From Allopusillimonas sp048270225 (lineage in GTDB: Bacteria; Pseudomonadota; Gammaproteobacteria; Burkholderiales; Burkholderiaceae_B): a DNA stretch of 64,000 nt. Positions within the stretch are counted from its first letter, which is position 1. The number at the start of each line of letters is the position of its first letter. The notes below the pieces were generated by a model. It was not told where the DNA came from and searched no databases. It worked only from the letters and a program-made list of their open reading frames with translations. A program made the position numbers and the translations under genes. The stretch is taken from the NCBI GenBank assembly GCA_048270225.1, contig JBLWTG010000008.1, positions 124,001 to 188,000 on the forward strand. Reading direction: 5' to 3'. Below, piece after piece: positions 8,434 through 16,962 of this stretch.

Positions 8434-9369
8434 TCAACCCTCGACCCGAGGATCAAAGATGCGATAGCTGAGATCAACCAGCAGGTTGATCAGTACATAG
8501 ATACCTGAGGCGAAAAGCAGAATGCCCTGTATTACCGGATAATCATGCCGCAATACTGCATCCACGGTCAGCCGTCCCAAACCTGGAATCGCAAACACCG
8601 TTTCGGTAACCACCACGCCGCCAATCAGCATGGCCACGCCGACGCCTATGGTTGTCACGATGGGGTTGGCTGCGTTCTTCAACGCATGCCAGATCACCAT
8701 CCTGGCACCCAGGCCTTTGGCCTTCGCCGTGCGAATGTAATCTTCCGACAAAGCCTCCAGCATTGTGGCGCGCGTCATTCTGGTCAGCAGCGCCATATAA
8801 ACCAGCCCCAAGGATAGACAGGGCAGCAGAAGATGACGCAGATAAGGAAGCAGTCCGCCGGACAATGGTTTGTATCCTTGCACCGGCAGCACGCCCAGCT
8901 TGATGGATAAGGTATAGACCAAGCCATAGCCGATCAGGAAAACAGGCACCGAAAAGGCCAGGACGGAGCCGAACATGATCAGCCGGTCCAACACCGAGCC
9001 CGCTTTCCATGCAGCGATGATACCCAAGGGCAGCGCAGCAATAACGGCGAAACATATCGTGAACAGCGCGATAGACACGGTCGGCCCCATACGCTGGTGG
9101 ATCAACTCCACCACCGGCACATGAGTGGAGGTCGATATGCCCAGGTCCCCATGCAACACGCTCCAGGACCAGGTGAAGAACTGTTCGAGCAGCGGTTTGT
9201 CCAATCCCATTGCCGCACGGATCTTCAAGACGTCTTCCACCGTGGCATGATCCCCGGCCAGTACGGCGGCGGGGTCCCCAGGCGTCAGGTGTACCAGAAG
9301 AAACACAAATACCGCAACCACAACCATTACCGGAATTGTCGCCGCCAGGCGGCGCGCTACATAGAACAC
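8434..9369 (-). CDS. Peptide ABC transporter permease (DppB type)
   Basis: A 311-residue permease starting at a GTG with GGGAGG about eight bases upstream. Residues 1-30 form the first membrane helix, followed by the family motif HLTPGDPA near residue 28. The EAA loop is seen as RTAKAKGLGARMVIWHALKNA near residue 200, and the C-terminus has the DLSYRIFDPRV ending normal for DppB/OppB. It pairs with the DppC-type permease just downstream. Confidence 0.92.
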   Translation of the reverse strand: MFYVARRLAATIPVMVVVAVFVFLLVHLTPGDPAAVLAGDHATVEDVLKIRAAMGLDKPLLEQFFTWSWSVLHGDLGISTSTHVPVVELIHQRMGPTVSIALFTICFAVIAALPLGIIAAWKAGSVLDRLIMFGSVLAFSVPVFLIGYGLVYTLSIKLGVLPVQGYKPLSGGLLPYLRHLLLPCLSLGLVYMALLTRMTRATMLEALSEDYIRTAKAKGLGARMVIWHALKNAANPIVTTIGVGVAMLIGGVVVTETVFAIPGLGRLTVDAVLRHDYPVIQGILLFASGIYVLINLLVDLSYRIFDPRVEG

Positions 9370-9409
9370 GATACGTACCTCCCTGCCTCGCGGGTCGCTG
9401 AAAAGCGCA

Positions 9410-10999
9410 TTACTTTTTCTCGATATTCCACATGACAGGGATGCCCGTCTTGAGCAGACTCAAGTGCGTCAGACCTTTGGTAGCCATGACAGGCTTGAAC
9501 TCTCCCCACATCACGTAGGGAACCGACTTATATGCATAGGCCTGGATCTTGGCCGCCAGCGCCTTGCTCTGGGCTGGATCGGATGCAGCAATCCACTGCG
9601 CGCGCAGCTTGTCCAGACCCTCGTCACACGGCCAGCCCGGCAACCCATTGCCGCACGGCGCCGAGAGCCAGGGATTGGAAACGGGATTGCTGGCATCGAA
9701 GTATCCTGCATAGGTAAGGAAGATGTTCCAGCCGCCCTGCGCCGGAGGATCTTTCTTGAGCCGCCGTGCAGCCACACTGGCCCAGTCCATTGCCTGAAGA
9801 TCGACGTTGATGCCTGCACCCTTGAGCGCTTCGGAAAGCACCAGAGTCGCCGCAGAGTTGACGTTATCGGTGGGATACAGGACGACAACCTTCTCGCCCT
9901 TGTAGCCTGCTTCCTTGAACAGGGCCTTGGCCTTTTCGACATCCACCTTCGCATAGGGCGCGGCGCCCGCATCCGATTTCAATGGCGAGCTGCAGGTGTA
10001 CATAGACGGACAATACTCGGTCGCGTACTTCCCGGTGTAGCCCACCGCTGCCAGCATTTCCTTCTGATTCACCAGATGATATAGCGCCTGCCGTGCCTTC
10101 TCGTTATTGAAAGGCGGGAACAGATGATTGGGCACGATCATTCCCTGCGACGCGACGGTAGGGGTCAGCACCACATCCGGGTTGGCTTCAAGTACTGGGA
10201 GAAAATCAGGCGTGACGGTTTCGATCATATCCACCTCGCCCGCCTGCAATGCGGAGGCAGCTGTGTTTGCGTCAGGAAGGTAGACCCACTCCACCCGGTC
10301 AACCTTCACGACCTTGCCTCCGGCCAGGCCATCCGCCGGTTCGTTGCGCGGGACGTAGTGCGGATTCTTTTCATAAACAACTTTGTTGCCTGGCACCCAC
10401 TCATCTTTCTTGAAGATAAACGGACCCGATCCAACCATTTCAGTCACGGGAACGCTCGGGTCAGTATCGGCCAGCCTCTTTGGCATGATGAACGGAGGCA
10501 TCCCAGAAGGCTTGGACAACGCAGCCAACACCAGGCCAAACGGCTTTTCCAGCGTGAGTTCAAAAGTCTTGTCATCCACAACCTTGAACTTCGCGCCATA
10601 CTGCATCATGAGCTTGCCCAAGGTGTCCTTCTTCGCCCACCGCTCCAGCGAGGCAATGCAATCTTCTGCCTTGACCGGCGTACCGTCGTTGAACATAAGC
10701 TTGTCGCGCAAGGTAAAGCGCCATGATTTACCGTCGTCTGAGTGAGTCCAGGTATCGACCATCTGCGGCTTGGGTTCGCCTTTACTGTTCTGGGCGAACA
10801 GTGTGTCGAAAACCATATAGCCATGATTGCGCGTAATGTATGCTGTATTGAACAGCGGATCCAGGGTCTTCAAGTCGGCGGTAGGGGCCAGGCGGATCGT
10901 AGTCATGGCCATGGCGCCGGGCGCCACCGCTGCAAACAGCAGGCCACTCAGAAATGCGCTCGCCAGCCGCGACCTTGTCAAGAAAGTCAGGGGATTCAT
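9410..10999 (-). CDS. Peptide ABC transporter periplasmic substrate-binding protein
   Basis: A 529-residue SBP_bac_5 (cluster C) protein, the periplasmic receptor of the peptide importer. A signal peptide covers about residues 1-31 (hydrophobic FLSGLLFAAVAPG, then AMA-MTT cleavage site). The mature part begins with the IRLAPTADLKTLDPLF pattern typical of the family and ends in a domain with GIPVMWNIEKK. GGAG precedes the ATG at 10999; the frame remains open upstream but that part is not conserved. It lies between the M81 peptidase gene and the two permeases, so the receptor and whole transporter are cotranscribed with the catabolic enzymes. Confidence 0.92.
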   Translation of the reverse strand: MNPLTFLTRSRLASAFLSGLLFAAVAPGAMAMTTIRLAPTADLKTLDPLFNTAYITRNHGYMVFDTLFAQNSKGEPKPQMVDTWTHSDDGKSWRFTLRDKLMFNDGTPVKAEDCIASLERWAKKDTLGKLMMQYGAKFKVVDDKTFELTLEKPFGLVLAALSKPSGMPPFIMPKRLADTDPSVPVTEMVGSGPFIFKKDEWVPGNKVVYEKNPHYVPRNEPADGLAGGKVVKVDRVEWVYLPDANTAASALQAGEVDMIETVTPDFLPVLEANPDVVLTPTVASQGMIVPNHLFPPFNNEKARQALYHLVNQKEMLAAVGYTGKYATEYCPSMYTCSSPLKSDAGAAPYAKVDVEKAKALFKEAGYKGEKVVVLYPTDNVNSAATLVLSEALKGAGINVDLQAMDWASVAARRLKKDPPAQGGWNIFLTYAGYFDASNPVSNPWLSAPCGNGLPGWPCDEGLDKLRAQWIAASDPAQSKALAAKIQAYAYKSVPYVMWGEFKPVMATKGLTHLSLLKTGIPVMWNIEKK

Positions 11000-11022
11000 G
11001 ATGTTTTCTCCATACTGGAAAA

Positions 11023-12486
11023 TCATTGAACAGGGCTGGCTGGCGTTGCCAGCGGCCACTTGGGATACAGCACCTTCTTATAGGGAAGTGTCGTGATATC
11101 CGGGCTTACAGACCCCGGCGTATTTAGATAAATCACCTGCTCTGCCACCGCGGAATAATCCGCATAGAAATGCTGTGACGACTTGACCACGATGAACTTC
11201 TGGCGCCGCAGGTCTATGTCGAACTGTGTGAACAGATCAGTGCCGATAGCCTGGTTTCTTCGGGAAGTCAGCACCACGATTACCCCATCCACCTCGATGG
11301 CGGCCGCGTCGCCAAGCGACGTTGGCGTATTGGCCAGCCCGGTCATCATGGCATTGCGCCGAACAGCCTTGACCATGCAATGCACATCCACAGGATCACC
11401 CGACGCCTGAGACACCTTTCCGCCTATCCGAAGATCCATCACAGCTCCCTCGCCAGCGTTCAGGCACAGTCCGACCGCAACAGGATCCCAAACAGGCCCG
11501 ATAACAGCGTCCCGTATGCCATGTTTCAGAAAGTGGCGGAGCACAAAGGTCGAGTCGCTCGACGCGCCGCCGCCCGCATTATCCGCTGAGTCGGCCAGCA
11601 CTGCCGGGTAGCGCCCCGCTTCCTGGGCCTGGTCCAAGGCTTGCTTCACGGAAGGATAGCTTGCCTGCAATGCATCGCGAAGACCAATCAGTTCAAGACC
11701 GAGTTTTTTTGCGAGCCCTTCGGCCGCTTCCTGGTCTCCGTCCGTATATACCAACACCTTGGTTCCCATGCCCGGCACATCGCCCCAGGGGAAACCGTGA
11801 GCAATGGACACCGACAGTATGCCCGTTTGCTGCTCCATATCCAGAAGACGATCCACGAAACCGCGCATGGGCTCACGACTCGTATGCATGATGGAAATCA
11901 TTTCGCAGTCATAGACTGCCATGGTCGGCTGTATGCGTCCTTCGAACCTGGCTGCGCATAGGTCCACCAGATCGTAGGCTCGCTCAAGGATATCGGTGTG
12001 CGGATACTCCTTGAAGCAGACAAGGAAATCGGCATTTTCATACATGGCTGCCGTCAGATGGCAATGAGGATCCAGCTCCGCACCCACCACCACACCAGGG
12101 CCGACAATGGCTCGGGCACGCGCAATCAAATCTCCCTCACAATCGTCGTAGCCGTCCGCGACCATGGCGCCATGAAGTCCAAGCAGGACAACATCAATTT
12201 TGCCTGCTTCTCGAAGATCTTTGAGAATACTGTCGCGCAGCGTTTCGTATGCGTGTCGCGTTGTCAGGCCTGCCGGCACCGCCCCCGCCACAGTTCCTTC
12301 CACAAGCGTCCAGCCCCGCTCTCTGGCCCGCTGTCGCGCGGCCCAGAGAGGCCCGGAATATTGCAGCATCTTGTCCGGGTGCATGCCCGCCGGATAGTAT
12401 CCCCGTTCGGTGAAAGCATCCAGACCGGTCGGAATGGGTGAGAATGTATTGGTTTCAGTAGAGAGCGACGCCGCGAATATTTTCAT
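11023..12486 (-). CDS. M81-family metallopeptidase (MlrC-like)
   Basis: A 487-residue protein of the MlrC family, named for the last protease of microcystin linear-peptide degradation. The N-terminal DUF1485 domain starts at residue 1 (KIFAASLSTETNTFSPIPT) and contains LLGLHGAMVADGYDDCEGD and ELDPHCHLTAAM, with likely metal ligands in these His/Asp clusters. The MlrC C-terminal domain holds the Gly-rich SADNAGGGASSDST segment near residue 300. AAGGG lies seven bases before the ATG. In this operon it may open peptides or amides containing unusual (D- or beta-) residues. Other M81 members occur in many catabolic clusters with no known substrate. Confidence 0.88.
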   Translation of the reverse strand: MKIFAASLSTETNTFSPIPTGLDAFTERGYYPAGMHPDKMLQYSGPLWAARQRARERGWTLVEGTVAGAVPAGLTTRHAYETLRDSILKDLREAGKIDVVLLGLHGAMVADGYDDCEGDLIARARAIVGPGVVVGAELDPHCHLTAAMYENADFLVCFKEYPHTDILERAYDLVDLCAARFEGRIQPTMAVYDCEMISIMHTSREPMRGFVDRLLDMEQQTGILSVSIAHGFPWGDVPGMGTKVLVYTDGDQEAAEGLAKKLGLELIGLRDALQASYPSVKQALDQAQEAGRYPAVLADSADNAGGGASSDSTFVLRHFLKHGIRDAVIGPVWDPVAVGLCLNAGEGAVMDLRIGGKVSQASGDPVDVHCMVKAVRRNAMMTGLANTPTSLGDAAAIEVDGVIVVLTSRRNQAIGTDLFTQFDIDLRRQKFIVVKSSQHFYADYSAVAEQVIYLNTPGSVSPDITTLPYKKVLYPKWPLATPASPVQ

Positions 12487-12497
12487 GACCGACCCTT

Positions 12498-12863
12498 TTA
12501 ACGATCGAGCGCCTGGATTTCGATTTCCAGATCGACATCCATCGCCAGTTTCGCTTGCACCGTAGAACGTACGGGCAAGCCATCAGTGAACTGCTCGCCA
12601 TACACCTGGTTGAAATCCGCAAACATGGCCAGATCGGACAACCAGACAGTAACCTTGACAACGTCGCCAAATCCGAGCCCGACCTCATCCAGGCTATCGG
12701 ACAGGCGACTGAATACCGCCCTTGCCTGCTCCTTGATGTCACCACGCACAACCTTGCCCTGCGCGTCCAAGGGAATCTGTCCGGAAAAGAAGACAAAGCC
12801 GCCCGCCCGCAGCATTCTGGAGAACGGCAATCCCAGCGGAGAGTCAAAACGTTGAATCGTCAT
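12498..12863 (-). CDS. RidA/YjgF-family enamine/imine deaminase
   Basis: A 121-residue RidA-family protein. The family arginine lies in the PVRSTVQAKLAM segment near residue 97, and the trimer-core strands are visible (FVFFSGQIPLD, DVVKVTVWLSD). RidA proteins hydrolyse reactive 2-imino acids to 2-keto acids plus ammonia. The first gene of the operon is a flavin D-amino-acid dehydrogenase that releases exactly such imino acids, so the pairing is functionally coherent. The ATG at 12863 is chosen over an adjacent GTG at 12866; AGGA lies seven bases upstream. Confidence 0.9.
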   Translation of the reverse strand: MTIQRFDSPLGLPFSRMLRAGGFVFFSGQIPLDAQGKVVRGDIKEQARAVFSRLSDSLDEVGLGFGDVVKVTVWLSDLAMFADFNQVYGEQFTDGLPVRSTVQAKLAMDVDLEIEIQALDR

Positions 12864-12896
12864 CACATTGTCCTTTCAATATCTATCGTCGCCATG

Positions 12897-14066
12897 TCAA
12901 TACCCCGCCTTCAGGCGGTCGGGAGACACAGCATCGGGGTTGACGCCTTCGCAGCGCAGCGACTCATCCATCGGCTCGCCAAGCAGCAGATTGGACGCCA
13001 GCAAAGACGCCCCAGGCGACGTTTGTATGCCGTAACCGCCCTGCGCTGCCAGCCAGAAAAAGCCTGGTAAACACGGGTCCCAGCCAATCGCAAAATCGCC
13101 GTCTCGCACAAAAGAACGCAATCCTGCCCAGGTGTGCGCGGGACGGCGAATGTCCAATGTGGTGGCTGTGGTAATGCGATCTATGCCAGTTGCAATATCG
13201 ATCTCCTCCGGAACCACATCATGCGCATCGACTGGGTCCGCGTTGGCGGAAGATCCCAGCAAAAGCCCGGCGTCCGGCTTGAAATAGAACGACTCATCGA
13301 TACTCACCACCGCAGGCCAATGCGCAAATGACTCTGCGGCCATCGGCTCGGTCATTCCGGAACATGTAGGCTTGAACGTGAAGGCGCTTCGCCGCCTGGG
13401 CTGCAAACCAATGTTCATCGCTCCGAACTGATTTGCCACCTGCTGAGCCCATGCACCAGCGGCATTGATCACCACACGCCCGCGCACCATACGCCCATCC
13501 GGAAACGACATGCGCCAGCCTGAATTGCCCTCCTGGACCGCCTCTCCGACACGCGCGCCGAACACATACTCAACACCGGCGTGCCGCGAGCCCCTCAGGA
13601 AACCATGCAAAAGCGTGTGCACATCCACATCCTTTGCGTCCGGCTCCTCGATCGCGCAGGCCAGCCCCTCCGGCCTCACACAAGGCACGCGCGCAAGAAC
13701 TTCCTGCGCCGTCACTTCCCGGATCATGCCACTCGTGCTATCCAACTGATCCAGGACCTCCTGCTTTCTGTCCATCTGGTCTTCACGAACCAGATACAGC
13801 ACGCCTCGATCCGTCAACAAAGGATGATCAGCAAATCCCGCAGGCGGAGAGACAAAGAAGTTGCGGCTTGCACGCGTGAGTGCCCGTATTGTCTGCGTGC
13901 CATAGGTTTCCATGAACATGGCCGCGGATCGCCCTGAAGCGTGATAGCCCGGTTGAGTCTCTGCCTCGATCACCAGCGTACGCCCACGCGCACCAATCCG
14001 GTATGCAAGCGACACCCCCGCCATGCCCGCCCCAATGATGATGTAATCGTAGATATCCTGCGCCAT
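12897..14066 (-). CDS. FAD-dependent D-amino-acid dehydrogenase (D-arginine dehydrogenase-like)
   Basis: A 389-residue flavoprotein of the DAO family that oxidises a D-amino acid to a 2-imino acid. The FAD-binding GAGMAG is at residues 12-17. The protein closely follows the pattern of Pseudomonas D-arginine dehydrogenase (GYHASGRSAA, LQPRRRSAF, DESFYFKPDAG, HTWAGLRSFV, AAQGGYGIQTS). By my alignment from memory, the Tyr53 equivalent is kept (Tyr55), but the residue equivalent to Glu87, which holds the cationic side chain, is Val89, and the His48 equivalent is Met50. It may therefore prefer neutral D-amino acids. The ATG at 14066 places the Rossmann motif at the usual distance. It is the first gene of the operon. 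Confidence 0.85.
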   Translation of the reverse strand: MAQDIYDYIIIGAGMAGVSLAYRIGARGRTLVIEAETQPGYHASGRSAAMFMETYGTQTIRALTRASRNFFVSPPAGFADHPLLTDRGVLYLVREDQMDRKQEVLDQLDSTSGMIREVTAQEVLARVPCVRPEGLACAIEEPDAKDVDVHTLLHGFLRGSRHAGVEYVFGARVGEAVQEGNSGWRMSFPDGRMVRGRVVINAAGAWAQQVANQFGAMNIGLQPRRRSAFTFKPTCSGMTEPMAAESFAHWPAVVSIDESFYFKPDAGLLLGSSANADPVDAHDVVPEEIDIATGIDRITTATTLDIRRPAHTWAGLRSFVRDGDFAIGWDPCLPGFFWLAAQGGYGIQTSPGASLLASNLLLGEPMDESLRCEGVNPDAVSPDRLKAGY

Positions 14067-14098
14067 TATCTGTGCCCGAAAAGCGATTTCTCTGTATT

Positions 14099-14147
14099 GA
14101 GAATTCTCATATTGGAGAATATGCGGCAATTCACTCGTGCGCGTCAA
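14099..14147 (-). promoter_or_regulatory. Promoter and tandem palindromes upstream of the D-amino-acid operon
   Basis: Read on the minus strand, TTGACG (14147-14142) and CATATT (14123-14118) form a -35/-10 pair with an 18-base spacer. A perfect inverted repeat, CATATT-N4-AATATG (14108-14123), covers the -10 element, and a perfect 10-base palindrome GAGAATTCTC (14099-14108) abuts it. Together they give a repeated ATTCTC(C)AATA element. The position over and just past the -10 is typical of a repressor operator, and the XRE-cupin regulator at the end of the operon is the obvious candidate. Confidence 0.5.
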
Positions 14148-14318
14148 GACATATGGAACAGGGGTTTACCCGCAGCAAGATGAACGCAAGCAAGCTCACC
14201 AGCTCTTTCATAACGGCCCTTCTGACTGCCCCACGCTCGACGCCCCCTCACGCACTGACGTAATATCGCCAGATTCCCCCAACCAACCCGTTGCGCCATC
14301 GGCAAGGCTTTTATTCTC

Positions 14319-15161
14319 ATGAACGAACGCATCGATCACATCGTCATCAACGTAGCCCAACACCTCGATATGGCTGCGGACTGCTACCGGCGTCTGGGCT
14401 TTACGCTCACACCCCGCGGCCATCATTCTCTGGGCACCAGCAATCACCTGGCTGTATTCGATACCAACTATCTTGAGCTGATGGGCGTCGAGCCGCGCAA
14501 CGCTGACAAAGCCCATCTGCCCTTCCCACCTGGGCTTATTGGGCTGGTGTTCAACACAGGGGACGCAGCCGCGCTGTGGCAACGCCTTGCAGCGCAACAT
14601 GTGCCGCTACAGGGATCAGGGCCACAGCTCCTGTCACGCCCCATACGCCTGGACGATGGTACAGAAAGCGAGGCGCGGTTCAGTACGATTGATGTGGCGT
14701 CCGCCTGCGTGCCCAATGGCCGCCTTTTTTTCTGTCAGCACCTGACGCCTGAACTGGTCTGGCGAGCCGAATGGCAGGCGCACCCGAATGGATGCCAAGG
14801 CATCGCTGAATACGTGTATGTCACCCCGGATCCCGCCGCCACGGCAAACGTGCTGGAACAGGCGTTCGGGCCAGGCGCCCTGTCGGCGGAAGAAGACGGG
14901 GTATCGTTCGTCGCAGGCAAGGCTCACATCCGCTACCTCGGGCGCGAAGCAATCGCCCGGCGCTACGGCATTACGATGGACGAGCTTCCTGTCGAAACCG
15001 AACGCGCCGTAGCGCTGACGCTCTACACACACTCCCTGGATGCGGTGCGCAACGCGCTGCGAGTCGGCGCAGTTCAGGACTGGCGGGAAACCGATAACAG
15101 CATTGTGGTGCCGCCTGCTTCGGCCATGGGTGTGGTGCTGGCGTTTCGGCCGTGTGTATGA
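14319..15161 (+). CDS. VOC-superfamily (glyoxalase-like) protein
   Basis: A 280-residue protein with two vicinal-oxygen-chelate-like halves. The N-terminal half starts RIDHIVINVA and has the DTNYLELMGV strand, matching the Glyoxalase_3-like domain; a second repeat begins near residue 160 (GIAEYVYVTPDP). Members of this subgroup are mostly uncharacterised, and metal-ligand positions (His6 region, Glu49 region) are plausible but not certain. It is transcribed divergently from the D-amino-acid operon, sharing a 250-base intergenic region, and is convergent with the DUF2236 gene. A function in that operon's pathway is possible but not supported by anything else. Confidence 0.75.
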   Translation: MNERIDHIVINVAQHLDMAADCYRRLGFTLTPRGHHSLGTSNHLAVFDTNYLELMGVEPRNADKAHLPFPPGLIGLVFNTGDAAALWQRLAAQHVPLQGSGPQLLSRPIRLDDGTESEARFSTIDVASACVPNGRLFFCQHLTPELVWRAEWQAHPNGCQGIAEYVYVTPDPAATANVLEQAFGPGALSAEEDGVSFVAGKAHIRYLGREAIARRYGITMDELPVETERAVALTLYTHSLDAVRNALRVGAVQDWRETDNSIVVPPASAMGVVLAFRPCV

Positions 15162-15224
15162 CGAATGTGGTATCCGAGAAACTAGAGGCCATGCACATCG
15201 CCAGGGGCCATTACGCGAGGAGGC

Positions 15225-16112
15225 TTAGTGCTCCGCGTATGACGACTGCGCCACACGACGACGCGCCCGGTGCACGGAACCGTTGCGCGTCGCCCAGCGC
15301 AGGAAAAACGCGACGCTGGTGACCAGCCGGCGGCGCCACCACATCGATGCAGCATTCGGCCTGTGCCCGAAGCAGGATTGCGCCCACTCAGGCAGAAGAT
15401 CAAGCGCCGCCAACAGGAACGCCTTGCCTACCCAGGCTTTGATCCCACGAAACTGGACATGGGACGACATTAAAATTGTCGCCACTTCCCGAGTTCTTTC
15501 GTCAACACGCAATTGCACGTCTCGCTGCGCAAATATCTCTCTCAACGCCTCTGCATCCGTCACTAACCCATCCGCACCCAGCGCCTCGCCTACCCTCGCA
15601 TACTCTGCCACATAGCGGTCCTGCAACGCCGGAGCAAGCATCGCATTACGCCAACGCAGATGCGATGTCAGAAAGCAATAGGCCTGGGTATGATGCACCC
15701 AACGCAACAGCTCCGGATCATTGGCGCTGTATGGCGTGCCATCCGGCAGATGTCCGTGTATGTGCTCATGTACCCGCCGCACCTGTGCGATAAAATGCTC
15801 AGCCTGCCCGGTACCGGCGTAGCTTACAGCCGAGATGAACTGTGCCGTGCGGCCCAGCCGTCCTCGCATGTCTTCCCGGAAGCGGGAGTGATCCCAAACG
15901 CCGGCCAGAACGCGTGGGTGCAACATCTGTAAACACAGGGCAGCAACGCCTCCGATCATCATGGAGGTGAAATCCGCGTGCACAATCCACACGGCCGATT
16001 GCGGGCCGAACAGACCCGGGTCTCCCGGCGGCGCACTATAGTCCACCGGGCTGCCCTGCAGCCCAGTGATGGCGTGAATCTGGTTCTCAAGATACTCACG
16101 TGCTGACAACAA
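15225..16112 (-). CDS. DUF2236 (MpaB-like oxygenase domain) family protein
   Basis: A 295-residue protein of the DUF2236 family, which includes rubber oxygenase Lcp and the fungal oxygenase MpaB. The signature region is visible near residues 50-125: GGVAALCLQMLHPRVLAGVWDHS, shortened here to its core LHPRVLAG, the RLGRT stretch, and a VRRVHEHIHG helix carrying conserved His that could bind heme. The start is most likely a TTG at 16112 with GAGGGG nine bases upstream; no ATG is available. Cytoplasmic, no signal peptide. It lies downstream of the spermidine-synthase-like gene. The reaction is unknown. Confidence 0.78.
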   Translation of the reverse strand: MLSAREYLENQIHAITGLQGSPVDYSAPPGDPGLFGPQSAVWIVHADFTSMMIGGVAALCLQMLHPRVLAGVWDHSRFREDMRGRLGRTAQFISAVSYAGTGQAEHFIAQVRRVHEHIHGHLPDGTPYSANDPELLRWVHHTQAYCFLTSHLRWRNAMLAPALQDRYVAEYARVGEALGADGLVTDAEALREIFAQRDVQLRVDERTREVATILMSSHVQFRGIKAWVGKAFLLAALDLLPEWAQSCFGHRPNAASMWWRRRLVTSVAFFLRWATRNGSVHRARRRVAQSSYAEH

Positions 16113-16152
16113 GCGTCGCCCCTCTCTGCTTCATTGATGAAGCCAGCATAGA

Positions 16153-16962
16153 TCAAGCATCAACACCCTGCATCCACGCCTGCAAGCCATCTACCCAGGT
16201 CTCGGCGGCCAGGCCATATTGCTTGTGGATGCGGCGCGCCCTGCGGGACAGCACACTGAAATCTATCGAAGGCGCATGCTTGAAAGCAATGGCGACGATG
16301 TTTCCGTCGTGCACCTCAGGCAGATGCGCCACCGCATGAAATACATCCGCCATGACATCCAGGTGCTGCTGGTGCTCGGGATAGTCGCAGAAGACATTGA
16401 TGGTCATCATGCCTTCCGGTGTGAGACAGTCTGCACAAGCCTGATAGAACTCGGTTGACCCCAGCGCCGGGCCGACAGCCTGCGCATCGTAGATATCGAC
16501 TTGCAGAATATCGACGGTGCCATGCCGGGCAGGATCCCGAACAAAGTCCATGGCATCCATGGCCAGTACCGTGAGCCGCTCGTCATCGGCGGGCAGCGCA
16601 AAGGAGGCGCGGCAGGCATCGATGACCATGGGATCGATTTCGGCAACCGTCACCTGGGCATCGGGAAATTCCCGCCAGCAGAACTTGCTCAGGCTGCCGG
16701 CGCCCAGGCCAAGCTGCACGATATGGGCGGGTGCTGGCGCAAACAGCATCCACATCATCATCTGCTGAAGATATTCAATTTCTATGCGGTAGGGGTCATC
16801 GAGCCGCATTGCGCCCTGTATCCAGTGCGTACCGAAATGCAGATAGCGCACACCCTCCTCTTCTCTCAGGGTGACGCTGCCCGCGTCTGGCACATGCGTC
16901 GGCTGGAGCAACACAAGCTGCATCATGTAGGCGAGTTGCTGTTCATCGGTCAGCACGCTCAT
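16153..16962 (-). CDS. Spermidine synthase-like class I methyltransferase-fold protein
   Basis: A 269-residue protein of the spermidine-synthase-like family. The SAM/dcSAM-binding Gly-rich motif is IVQLGLGAGSLSKF near residue 85, followed by the acidic VTVAEIDPMVIDACR near 108 and the DILQVDIYDA strand near 152. It starts with an ATG overlapping the TGA of the FrnE-like gene by one base, so the two are translationally coupled. True spermidine synthases keep a GGG-E-G pattern; this one is a paralogue often found in betaproteobacteria, and its substrate is unknown. Confidence 0.8.
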   Translation of the reverse strand: MSVLTDEQQLAYMMQLVLLQPTHVPDAGSVTLREEEGVRYLHFGTHWIQGAMRLDDPYRIEIEYLQQMMMWMLFAPAPAHIVQLGLGAGSLSKFCWREFPDAQVTVAEIDPMVIDACRASFALPADDERLTVLAMDAMDFVRDPARHGTVDILQVDIYDAQAVGPALGSTEFYQACADCLTPEGMMTINVFCDYPEHQQHLDVMADVFHAVAHLPEVHDGNIVAIAFKHAPSIDFSVLSRRARRIHKQYGLAAETWVDGLQAWMQGVDA

